This document shows, one piece after another, positions 15,881-23,999 of a DNA stretch of 64,000 nt. A program made the translations under genes and the position numbers. The notes under the pieces were generated by a model, which did not search any database, had not been told where the DNA came from, and saw nothing but the letters and a program-made list of their open reading frames with translations. The stretch comes from CAJQQK01 sp963696075. Its GTDB lineage: Bacteria > Pseudomonadota > Alphaproteobacteria > Rhizobiales > Hyphomicrobiaceae. Location of the stretch: the NCBI GenBank assembly GCA_963696075.1, contig CAVOJD010000029.1:372001-436000 (forward strand), written 5' to 3'. How positions within the stretch are numbered: the first letter of the stretch is position 1; each line of letters starts with the position of its first letter.

Positions 15881-17056
15881 ATGGACCGTTACGCCTCTGC
15901 GCACGCCTATCTCAAGGCCCATCAGCCGAACGAACCTGTGTTCGCCCTGCGCCCCCACGCCGCCGGCCGCGCGGCCCGCTGGTTTCTGGCGAATTTTCCA
16001 GGCGAGGTGGCCTACGCCTATAAGGCCAACAGCGCCCCCTTCCTGATCGGTGCACTCCACGGCGCCGGCATCCGCCAGTTCGACGTCGCCTCCCTGCCCG
16101 AGCTCGAGGACGCAGCCACCATCCCCCAGGCGACGATCCATTACATGCACCCCGTGAAATCGCGGGTCGCAATCCGCCGCGCCTACTTTGAATTCGGCGT
16201 GCGCTGCTTTGCCCTCGATACGGCGGATGAACTCCACAAGATCGTCGAAGAGACCGGCGGCGCAAGCGATCTCGAACTGTTCGTGCGCCTGTCTGTGCCG
16301 GCGCGCAATTCCCTCGTCCCGCTCGAGCGGAAATTCGGCATAGCCGGCGTTGCAGCAACCGAACTCCTCGCCGAAACGCGCCAGCATTGCGATGAGCTTG
16401 GCGTCTGCTTCCACGTCGGCTCCCAGACCTCGACCCCGGAGGCCTATGAACTCGCCTTCGCCGAAGTGCGCCATCACATCGTCCAGGCCGGCGTCGTGGT
16501 TGACGCGATCGACGCCGGCGGCGGCTTTCCCGCCCGCTACGGTGAGTCGGAGCCGGCCCCCCTCGCCGATTTCGTCAAAGTCATCGCCGAGAACTTCGAG
16601 AGCCTGCCCGTCAGTCACGATTGCCGTCTGATTTGCGAGCCGGGCCGCGCCCTCGTCGCCGAGGCCGAGAGCCTGATCGTGCGCGTCGACGCACGCCGCG
16701 GCAACGAACTCTTCATCAATGACGGCGGCTATGGCGCGCTGTTTGATGCAGCCCAACTCGATTTCCGCTTTCCCGTCCGGCAGGCCAACCGCTCCGTTGA
16801 TCCCGATGAGCACCTGACAGCCTTCCAGTTCTGGGGCCCGACCTGCGACTCGATTGATCACATGAAAGGCCCCTTCATGCTGCCGTCATCGATCGGCGAG
16901 GGCGACTACATCGAGATCGGCAACCTTGGCGCCTACGGCCGCGCGATCGCCGGCGGCTTCAACGGCTACGGCCGCTACACCGACATCATCGTCGACGACG
17001 AGCCGATGTACTCGATGTTTCCAGCCGATGCCGAAACCGTCCGCCGCCAGGCCTGA
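15881..17056 (+). CDS. Type III PLP-dependent ornithine/lysine-type decarboxylase
   Basis: 391 residues, the alanine-racemase-fold (type III) family that makes putrescine or cadaverine. The PLP lysine is Lys48 in AYAYKANSAP. Other family blocks are HVGSQTSTPEAYE, IDAGGGFPARYG, CEPGRALVAE (phosphate-binding) and FWGPTCDSIDHM with the active-site Cys at about residue 322 donated across the dimer. C-terminal NLGAYGRAIAGGFNGYG closes the second domain. Ornithine decarboxylase is the most likely assignment, but ornithine and lysine specificity cannot be separated by eye. There is no classical Shine-Dalgarno, consistent with a structured leader. The agmatinase-family gene begins 12 bases downstream, giving a polyamine operon. 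Confidence 0.85.
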   Translation: MDRYASAHAYLKAHQPNEPVFALRPHAAGRAARWFLANFPGEVAYAYKANSAPFLIGALHGAGIRQFDVASLPELEDAATIPQATIHYMHPVKSRVAIRRAYFEFGVRCFALDTADELHKIVEETGGASDLELFVRLSVPARNSLVPLERKFGIAGVAATELLAETRQHCDELGVCFHVGSQTSTPEAYELAFAEVRHHIVQAGVVVDAIDAGGGFPARYGESEPAPLADFVKVIAENFESLPVSHDCRLICEPGRALVAEAESLIVRVDARRGNELFINDGGYGALFDAAQLDFRFPVRQANRSVDPDEHLTAFQFWGPTCDSIDHMKGPFMLPSSIGEGDYIEIGNLGAYGRAIAGGFNGYGRYTDIIVDDEPMYSMFPADAETVRRQA

Positions 17057-17068
17057 GGGAGAGACGTT

Positions 17069-17981
17069 ATGGCGGCCACGCCCCTCGCCTTCGCTGCACC
17101 CGAGCACGGCTTCCAGGACCCCGACCGCGACGGTGTCGAGGCCCCTCAAGACGCCGGCGCCATCGTCATTCCCTTCGGCCTCGAAGCCTCCGTCAGCTAC
17201 GGCACCGGCACATCCCGCGGACCCGCCGCGATCCTCGCGGCCAGCCAGCAGCTCGAACTCTTCGATGAAGAACTCTGGCGCGAAGCCTATCGCGACTTCG
17301 CCATCGCCACCCTGACCCCGCCCGAGATCGCAGCCGGCGTTGCGCCTGCCCTCGACCAGCTCGAGGAAATTGTCGAAGCCGTCGCCGCACGCGGTGCCTT
17401 TCCCCTGGTGCTCGGCGGCGAACACGCGCTCACCCCCGGTGCCGTGCGCCCCTTCGCCCGTCGCCATGACGACCTTGTCATCCTTCAGATTGACGCCCAC
17501 GCCGACCTGCGCGACGGCTACCTCGGCGAACACTTCTCACACGCCTCCGCCATGCGCCGCGTCCTCGACCTTGCCGGCACCAGCGTGGTCGGATTGGGCA
17601 TCCGCGCGATCTGCGCCGAAGAGGCCCGCTTCATCGAGACTGCCGGCGACCGCGTCACGCTCTTCTGGGCGCACGAACAGGACGCGTGGGATTGGGACGC
17701 GCTGACGCGACCGTCTCGCAGGCCGCAAGATTTACGTCACCTTCGACGTTGATGGCCTCGACAGCTCATTGATGCCGGCGACCGGCACGCCCATGCCCGG
17801 CGGCCTGAGTTATCACCGCGCCCTCGACATCATCCGCCTCGCCGCCAGCGTCGGCGAGATCGTGGCAGCCGACGTCGTCGAACTGAGCCCCATCGACGGC
17901 CTCCACGCCTGCGACTTCACCGCAGCCGCGATCGCCAACAAGATCCTGAACTACGCACTGTCGGGCACGACCCCTTCGTGA
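17069..17981 (+). pseudogene. Agmatinase/arginase-family ureohydrolase, frameshifted
   Basis: The first frame carries ureohydrolase motifs GGEHALT, LQIDAHADLRDGY and SHASAMRR, which hold most of the binuclear manganese ligands. It then runs out at 17752. The second frame contains the rest: GRKIYVTFDVDGLDSSLMP, the GTPMPGGLSY loop and VVELSPIDG. The switch lies between about 17700 and 17722. Total length 913 nt is one base over a multiple of three, so one extra base accounts for it and the restored protein would have 303 residues with all metal ligands. Downstream of the decarboxylase it would supply putrescine from agmatine, or ornithine from arginine. A sequencing error is as likely as a true null allele. 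Confidence 0.75.
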
Positions 17982-18006
17982 TCACGAAAAGAATTGTTCG
18001 CTGTCC

Positions 18007-18033
18007 TTAAGGGGCTGCAACGCAGCCCGTTAA
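18007..18033. terminator. hairpin at the boundary of the agmatinase gene and the accessory region
   Basis: GGGCTGC (18012-18018) pairs with GCAGCCC (18022-18028) around AAC, flanked by TTAA on each side that can extend the stem with one mismatch. It follows the agmatinase stop by about 30 bases and also forms the last codons of the truncated lipase-like gene on the other strand. Confidence 0.45.
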
Positions 18034-18456
18034 GCCTCCGCCGAGTGACAGGCCGACGATCGTAACGTTCTCTTGATTGCCGAGATCCTCACCGGTTTTA
18101 CCCGAGACGGTTTTATAAAACTCAATGGCCGCAGTTGCTTGAGCGCCGAACGGGCTGCCACGTCCAATACCGAAGCCGTTCACCCCATCTTGATAGGGGC
18201 TGAAAAATGTTTTGAATTTCTCCCACCCAGTTCCTTCTCCGCCGGGTATCGGCGTATCCGTCCCACGATACGAAATGAGCTTTTCGCCAGTAATCTCATT
18301 CCTGTAGGATTGAGCGAAGAAGCTTATGTTTTCGATCCTCTCAGGTGCCTCTACTTTGAGGTCGCCGAGTTTGGTAGCGTCAACTTTCAATCCCTGGTTA
18401 TAGCCGCGATTGTAAGCGTCAAGAGCAAGGATAGCGTGTAAGATCTGTGTGCTCAT
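18007..18456 (-). pseudogene. Lipase-like N-terminal part of a probable RTX protein, truncated
   Basis: 149 residues starting MSTQILHAILALDAYNRGYN. The sequence looks like the alpha/beta-hydrolase (DUF2974/lipase class 3-like) module found at the N-terminus of some RTX proteins. It contains ISYRGTD and the nucleophile elbow VGLSLGGG, but stops six residues later (TGCVAAP). The catalytic Asp and His and any C-terminal GGxGxDxLx calcium repeats are absent, so the gene was cut at its 3' end. It follows an HlyC-type acyltransferase and a small exported protein on the same strand, which supports an RTX-toxin cassette origin. Enzymatic activity is not expected. Confidence 0.55.
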
Positions 18457-18474
18457 AACACTGGAAACTCCCCA

Positions 18475-19193
18475 TCATTTGTCCGCTGTTGGAAGAGCCG
18501 TTTCAACGGCTGTAAGGTAGAAATTGAAAAATTCTGCTGATCTGGCCCAAAAGGTCTTTGTCGCAGTCCGAGTCCTCATGGATTTAAGCCAAATCGGCGC
18601 GTCCACGACTTGCTCGGTCAGGTGGGCACGCGTTGGTTCGACCACAATTGACTCAATCCGAACGTCCGCACCAATCGCCTGTGGTATAGAGGCCGGGTGA
18701 AATGCGCGCGCTAGATTGGGATCATCTGTTCCGGGTGGCAGCCATACTATCTGAGGATAGAGATCCTCTGACAGCACACGCTTCCCACCGCGCCAAGCCT
18801 TCGAGACGTCGATCGCATCATAAGACATGCCGTAGGCGGCAGCGACGAGCCAATCGATGTCTTTGCCGCGCACGTTTCCGGTCGGCGAAAGTTGGTTCGC
18901 CTCGGGGTCGCCTGCACCAGACGTGAGTGCGGCGATTAGTGTCCCATGCTGACCGAGATCGAGTATCGGCGCGATACCGTATAGTCGTGCCGCGAGCAGA
19001 TACCGTACCCGGGACTTCCACCAAGTTTGCCCGGCAAGTACACCGCGATGACACTGGAGGCGCTTTTTTCGCCTTCAGGCGTCGATACCGTCATCGTCAT
19101 GCGAAACTGGAACGTCTGCGAATAGACGTGCAACCGGACGTATCCGTAGATCGCCAACACGATGACGGCGATGATGCCGAGGACCCACTTCAT
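18475..19193 (-). pseudogene. uncharacterised exported protein, frameshifted
   Basis: The start ATG at 19191-19193 overlaps the acyltransferase stop (ATGA). It opens with a membrane anchor or signal (MKWVLGIIAVIVLAIYGYV) then QFRMTMTVSTPEGEKSASSV. The frame is lost at a C run at 19011-19013; adding one base there continues with RVRYLLAARLYGIAPILDLG and runs to TAA 18475 with the rest of the domain (GTLIAALTSG, IDWLVAAAYGM). The 719-nt length is one base short of a multiple of three. I recognise the layout from uncharacterised proteins with a charged extracytoplasmic domain, but know no function. Its place between an RTX acyltransferase and the lipase-like gene suggests an accessory of that cassette. 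Confidence 0.55.
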
Positions 19194-19831
19194 GGCGCGC
19201 CCTCCGGACGATCGAGACTGTAAGCCTGACGGTCGCTGCTCGAAACCAGCCCGATCTCCTCCAAAGCCCCGACATCGACCAACCGTCGCACAACCGGATG
19301 AATATGCAGCGTCGGCCCCGTGATAACTTGCGACATGTTCGCCAACACCTTGGTGCCGGCATCGCGCGACGGCGCAATCACATCCAGCAGCCAATTGATC
19401 TCGCCGCTCGCCCAGTCGTCAGGCGCCAACCGCACAGGAAAGACACCATCCGCGATCTGCGCGCGGATATTCACGTCCACGGCCTCGGAAACGCCCGCCC
19501 AAATCGCAATGCCGGCAAGCGACCGCCGGCCCGTCGGCTCAGCGTCCGCCTCGTACGCCAGTGCGACACGGTTTCGCTTCAGCGGTTCGCCGAGCAGGCG
19601 CCCAATCTCGCCGAACGGGATTTGTTGATAGTGCGGCGCGTGCATGGCCACGACCGAGACCATGCCGAAGAGTTCATGAAACCGGGCCTGCGCACCGCGC
19701 TCCCGTTGTCCTTGCGAAACGGCGGCGGTCACCTCAATGGGCGCCTGTCCGTTCTCTTCCCAAGATGCATTCCTCAAGACCGCCCTCGCCGGTTCTGCAA
19801 CGCAAGCAGTTCGAACTGCTGCAGGTCGCAT
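19190..19831 (-). CDS. HlyC-type toxin-activating lysine acyltransferase
   Basis: 213 residues as drawn; the start is uncertain because the first 55 residues are low in family signal and homology begins near FHELFGMVSVVAMHAPHYQQ. The family transfers an acyl chain from acyl-ACP to lysines of an RTX protoxin in the cytoplasm. Supporting features are a His in APHYQQIP aligned with the catalytic His, IAIWAGVSEAVDVNIR (the WA.lse block) and DDWASGEINWLLDVIAPSRD (the dW.sGd.lW...aP block). The usual SGD Asp, implicated in catalysis in E. coli HlyC, is Glu here (SGE). Followed by a small exported protein and a truncated lipase-like RTX candidate; no T1SS genes are near, so the substrate is probably gone. 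Confidence 0.7.
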   Translation of the reverse strand: MRPAAVRTACVAEPARAVLRNASWEENGQAPIEVTAAVSQGQRERGAQARFHELFGMVSVVAMHAPHYQQIPFGEIGRLLGEPLKRNRVALAYEADAEPTGRRSLAGIAIWAGVSEAVDVNIRAQIADGVFPVRLAPDDWASGEINWLLDVIAPSRDAGTKVLANMSQVITGPTLHIHPVVRRLVDVGALEEIGLVSSSDRQAYSLDRPEGAP

Positions 19832-20089
19832 GCGGATAGTCTGATTCCGGAGCCCCGCCGTGGCAAGTGTTTACGCTCGGCTCTCCAGTGTTAGATGCAT
19901 CTCTGCACAACAGTTGGCATTCCGTCTGGTCGCCAGGCGACACGATCGAGATCTGGGTCCCAAGCATGGGTCGTGTCGAATGTGGTGATGACGCGTTGAA
20001 TCGCGGTCTTGAACGTTGCTGCCGCGATGCGCGCTTTCAGCCTCACCAAGCAGATCGTAAGGTGCCTACCGCCGGAATGAGATGGGCCC

Positions 20090-21082
20090 ATGTCGAGCGA
20101 GATGCAGAACAGCTTGTGGCGTGAGTTTCCGAAGATGGCGACCGAGTTCGATGAGCGCTTGCTCAAGCGAACAGGACTGCCGCGCCTACCTGATCGCGGC
20201 ACGCTGGCGTGGAGTGCCTGACTGCGCACGCTGCGGCTCCAACAGACTGTGGACGCTGGGTGACGGCGCCAAATTCGAATGCGCGGACTGCAGGCATCAG
20301 ACGTCGCTCACCGCAGGCACGGTGCGTGAGAAGACGCGCATGCCGTTGAAGATGTGGTTCCGCGGGATCTTCGAGATCACAACGCGGCGCACCGGCATCT
20401 CGGCCAAGGATCTGCAGCGCATCATGGGGTTCGGCAGCTACGAAACCGCCTGGAGGTGGCTGCACAAACTGCGCTCGGCGATGGCGCGCTCCGACAGCGA
20501 TCCTCTCGGCCCTTTCGTGCAAGCCGACGCGACCTCGTCGGCGGCAAGGGCGGTCCAAACAAGCAGCTGGTGCTGGTGGCGGCGGAAGCCAACGGCAGAG
20601 TACATCTCGCGCACGCCGACAATAACGATGAGACGACATTGAAAGCCTTCGCCGACCGCGAAATCGCGACCGAAGCCTACGTCGTCACCGACGGGCTCGT
20701 GAGCTACAACACAAGGAGCCTTGGCGAACGATCCCACGAGGCTCACGTGCAAACCAAAGTCGAGCGGTGCGAGAACGATGCCGTGCAGGCATGCTACTGG
20801 ATGACATCACTGACCATGCGCTGGCTGCTCGGCACGCACGCGGGCGCGGTGGCGCCAAATCATCTGCAGGCCTACTTCGACGAATACACCTTCCGCCATA
20901 ACCGCCGAAGGACCAAGGGCGTCGGCCGTATCGCAGCCCGCCTCATCGAAAGCCGCATGATCAAGCCGCCGCTGACAGTGCGCGCAATTGTCGATCAGAC
21001 AATGCCTTTCAGGCGGTTCCAGTCACCGGTCATAAGCGGGTTAGGCATGATTGAGGATCGGCGCTTCAGCCTTGAATGGTGA
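20090..21082 (+). mobile_element. IS1595-family (ISXO2-like) transposase, two compensating frameshifts
   Basis: Reading starts at ATG 20090 (LWREFPKMATEFDER), shifts one frame near 20155 into SSEQDCRAYLIAARW with the zinc-ribbon CARCGSNRLW and CADC, then shifts back near 20530 into DLVGGKGGPNKQLVLVAAEA and the rest of the ISXO2 DDE/N domain (FDEYTFRHNRRR). The total of 993 nt stays a multiple of three, so one insertion and one deletion cancel. About 330 residues is normal for the family. I could not identify the terminal inverted repeats or target duplication in the flanks. The element is presumably inactive. Confidence 0.8.
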
Positions 21083-21154
21083 CACCCAGACCCGATTGAA
21101 CAAAGATGCCGTGCCGTTCAACGATCACCTAATGATCATCTGCCACACGACCCA

Positions 21155-21976
21155 TCAGCCAGGGAATAGGAAAGTGATCTCAGTGCGGAAGCCAATACCA
21201 TCGGGGCCGCCCGTCGCGCTCTTTGCCCAATAGCGTATACCGCCCTCGAGCTGAATGGGTTGCTCACCGATTTTGGTCAATTTTGACAATTGAAAGTTGA
21301 TCGGTACGGCCCATTCTTCTGAGGTCCAGTTATAGCTGCTTTCCGTGTTCATACCGAATGTCCACTGCTCTGCGTTTGTATACGATATAAAGGGCTGCAG
21401 AAGCGTCAAGTTCAAATCCGGCACGTTACTGCGCGTCTCAGCTATCCCCCATTGTTGGGTCACCAATGTCCCCCAAGTCCAGCCCGACTCCTGGAACAAA
21501 AAAACGCCTGTAGGTCCCAGCCCCCAAGTGCCGGAGCCAAGCAAGCGATTGGTGCTTGTTGCCCACGTCAGCGCTGGCCCAACGCCATAGGTAAGCTCTC
21601 CCAAAGACGTGCTCCGAGAATTTGGCACCAGAAAGAAGCTCTGTAAGGTGTCACCGAGGCCGAACTGCACTCCTGAATCGCCGGCGATATCATTCTGCCA
21701 GGCTATCGGTAAGATCGTGCGCGTCACGAGAGCCAGATCATCGGAAAGTTTGAAGGGGACAACGGGCTGGAGGCTGGTCGTGACGTTGTATCCGTCCTTT
21801 GATCCATATCCAGAATTGTAGTCGGTTTTTATCGGGACGCTGATCAGCGACGCAATTGGGTTGGCCAGCTTCTTGGCCAAGTCAGATTCGCTGCCCTGCG
21901 CAAGACACTGGCCGATGCCAACTGATCCGACACAGAATAGCGCCATGATCATGCGGAGCATAACGGGCATTGTCAT
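21155..21976 (-). CDS. outer-membrane transporter-like beta-barrel protein (often labelled neuromedin U)
   Basis: 273 residues from ATG 21974-21976, chosen over upstream Mets because AAAGGATC precedes it and the signal peptide (MIMALFCVGSVGIGQCLAQG) then begins properly. The mature part has the family opening SDLAKKLANPIASLISVP and alternating hydrophobic strands (FGLGDTLQSFFLVP, YGVGPALTWATS, WGLGPTGVFLFQ), ending in the typical barrel terminus FRTEITFLFPG with an aromatic near the end. Members are annotated as transporters or, misleadingly, neuromedin U; substrates are unknown. It is intact amid IS debris and faces away from the neighbouring IS5 fragment. Confidence 0.75.
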   Translation of the reverse strand: MTMPVMLRMIMALFCVGSVGIGQCLAQGSESDLAKKLANPIASLISVPIKTDYNSGYGSKDGYNVTTSLQPVVPFKLSDDLALVTRTILPIAWQNDIAGDSGVQFGLGDTLQSFFLVPNSRSTSLGELTYGVGPALTWATSTNRLLGSGTWGLGPTGVFLFQESGWTWGTLVTQQWGIAETRSNVPDLNLTLLQPFISYTNAEQWTFGMNTESSYNWTSEEWAVPINFQLSKLTKIGEQPIQLEGGIRYWAKSATGGPDGIGFRTEITFLFPG

Positions 21977-22297
21977 TTTGACCGATCCTTTGATGGGCGC
22001 CATAGTTGCGATCCAAGTTATTGATTCATTTCTGCTGTAGTATCCATATCGCGCCGCCAATTTGCTCATCGTGCTGCCCGAAACCATCAATTCATAGCGC
22101 CACTGTTACATCTTTGCCACGACGTGCTTTGCCGGCTTCGAAGTCATTCGAAATCACGACTGGCCGGTTCCCGATCGGGTCGGGTCTCGAGATGGGCATG
22201 GATACTAAAGCGAGTTTGGTAGCGACCGTCGGCTATCGAAAGGACAGACGAACAGCAATGGCGCAGTGGCAGGTGCATGGCGCCGGGTCTTCTTGAC

Positions 22298-22613
22298 CAG
22301 AGACCGGATTGACCGGATCGACCGTCCGGATCAGTTCCGAGCCCTGGTCCACACCGACATGCATCTTGAACCCGAAGTAACTCTTCCCGTGCTTCTTCGT
22401 GAAACCGGCCCCCGGATCGGCGGCGCTGACTTCACCCTCGGCCGGGCGCGGAGGCTGGTCGCACGCCTCGATGACCGTTGCGTCCACCAGCGTCCCTGTC
22501 TTGACCATCAGGCTCTTTGCGTCGAGTTGGTGGCCAACCTCGGCGAAAAGACGTTCGTGGAGCCCAAGTTCGCGTCGTTTCGATCGGAACCGCACGAAAC
22601 TGGTCTCGTCCGG
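22298..22613 (-). mobile_element. IS5-family transposase remnant
   Basis: On the minus strand DETSFVRFRSKRRELGLHER, then MVKTGTLVDATVIEA, AGFTKKHGKSYFGFKMHVGV and DQGSELIRT are typical of the central part of IS5-group transposases (first catalytic Asp in VDATVIEA). Both ends are missing: the N-terminal portion is scrambled above 22613 and the C-terminal DDE residues below 22298 are replaced by unrelated sequence. Non-functional fragment. Confidence 0.8.
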
Positions 22614-22887
22614 CGTCTCCTCGTCAACTGGCCGAGGTGTCCGTCGCCGGCCCGATGGTGCGCGCCATCCTCGCCGCCATCCGCCGACGACAAGCGCCGC
22701 CGTCCTGCGCGTGACCACGATCCAGGCCCAAAGCGAACGAAAACGGCAGGACAGGTCTGTCCGTCGCGCTCAAAGTCCTCGCCTCCGGGCCAGCACGGCA
22801 CCGGTTCGAAGCATGAGGCACCCGCCTTCGGGCGTTTCCGCAACTGTGGAGATCCTCAGAGGCAAAAGATAGTTGATCCGCAGACTT

Positions 22888-22946
22888 GATCAGGCGATCT
22901 TCGCGTCAGATGGCAGTCCACTTGGGGCCACTTAGGGAATGTCGGG
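22888..22946 (+). repeat. dispersed repeat, copy A
   Basis: Begins GATCAGGCGATCTTCGCGT and ends GGGAATGTCGGG. It matches 27954-28002 with three substitutions and a 10-base difference caused by a local doubling of CCACTT(G/A)GGG in this copy. It lies about 150 bases upstream of the DUF2092 gene. Likely an IS end or recombination scar; family not identified. Confidence 0.7.
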
Positions 22947-23093
22947 TCTCAATCAATTCGTTTTTCTGTAAGGTTCGTGGTTCCAAAAGTTGCCGTACTC
23001 ATCGACAAGCCAAGGTTATCTCAGTGGGCGGGCTGCATCATCAGCTCTGCCGGCCAGCGGGACGTCTCGCGTATCGCAAGGACAAGGATCATC

Positions 23094-23999
23094 ATGAAGC
23101 AAGCACCGAAAACCGCCTTCCCTCTGAGCGTGGCTGCCTTGGCCTGCGTGGCGATCCTCGCCGCATCCGGCTCCATGGCACAGGCCCAGTCGACAGGCAC
23201 AGCCGCCGCCGCGAAACCTTCGCATGCGCCGCGCATGGATGAACGGGCTATCACCTTGTTGCGCCGGTCGGCCGAGTTCCTGGCCGGCCAGAACGCCATG
23301 TCATTCAACTGGTTCGTCAGCTACGACGACGTTATCGACGGTCGCGAGAAGCTCACGTTCATGCGCAGCGGGACCAACCTGCTGGTCCGCGACAAAGGGT
23401 TCTACTCGCGCGCCGAAGGCGAGAACGGGATCCGCGAATGGCGCTACGATGGCCAGCGGGTGACGTTCGTCGCCCCGGCCGAGAACTACTATGCCAGCAC
23501 CGAGTTCAAACAGGGCTTCGACGCCCTCGTCGACAGCGCGCAGAAGAACCTGGGCAGCGAGATCCCGCTCTACGCGATCATGCGCCGGGGACTGCCCGAT
23601 AGGCTGGAAGAGGGACTCAAGGGTGCGGCATATCTCGGCATAACGCAGATTGCCGGCGAGGAAGTCCATCACCTGGCGTTCGCCGAGGAGGCGGAGGACT
23701 GGCAGGTCTGGCTCTCGACCAACGCGGAACAGCCGGTCCCGCTCGTCATCGTCGGAACCGAGACCAAGAAGACGGGCTGGCCGCAGGTTCGCGCCTACCT
23801 CACGGACTGGAACCTGACGCCTGAATACGACGCAGCGCTGTTCAGCTATACGCCGCGCGAGGGCGAGGTGAAGATCGCGTTCCCCGAGTTGAAGGCGAAG
23901 GCTGCCGGCGCGGCGCAAAACGGGGCCACGAAGAACGAGCAAGCCCCGGCAACTGACGCAAACGCAGCGACGAAGAGCAAAGAGGGACAGGAGAAATGA
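23094..23999 (+). CDS. DUF2092 exported protein
   Basis: 301 residues from ATG 23094, with AAGGA at 23084-23088. A signal peptide ends near SMAQAQS. The mature protein matches DUF2092 (LolA-like fold group): ITLLRRSAEFLAGQNAMSFN, YDDVIDGREKLTFMRSG, YDGQRVTFVAPAENYYAS, LPDRLEEGLKGAAYLG, HLAFAEEAEDWQVWL and LVIVGTETKKTGWPQ. The family is periplasmic and uncharacterised; a lipid- or lipoprotein-binding role is often guessed from the fold. Its TGA overlaps the ATG of the Pro/Arg/Gly-repeat gene (ATGA at 23996-23999), so the two are co-translated. The C-terminus is an Ala/Lys/Glu-rich tail. Confidence 0.8.
   Translation: MKQAPKTAFPLSVAALACVAILAASGSMAQAQSTGTAAAAKPSHAPRMDERAITLLRRSAEFLAGQNAMSFNWFVSYDDVIDGREKLTFMRSGTNLLVRDKGFYSRAEGENGIREWRYDGQRVTFVAPAENYYASTEFKQGFDALVDSAQKNLGSEIPLYAIMRRGLPDRLEEGLKGAAYLGITQIAGEEVHHLAFAEEAEDWQVWLSTNAEQPVPLVIVGTETKKTGWPQVRAYLTDWNLTPEYDAALFSYTPREGEVKIAFPELKAKAAGAAQNGATKNEQAPATDANAATKSKEGQEK

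Noticed and set aside
22719..22860. Extension of the IS5 remnant upstream of 22613
   Set aside because: The open frames there are Arg/Ser-rich and carry no transposase motif, so I ended the remnant where similarity ends.
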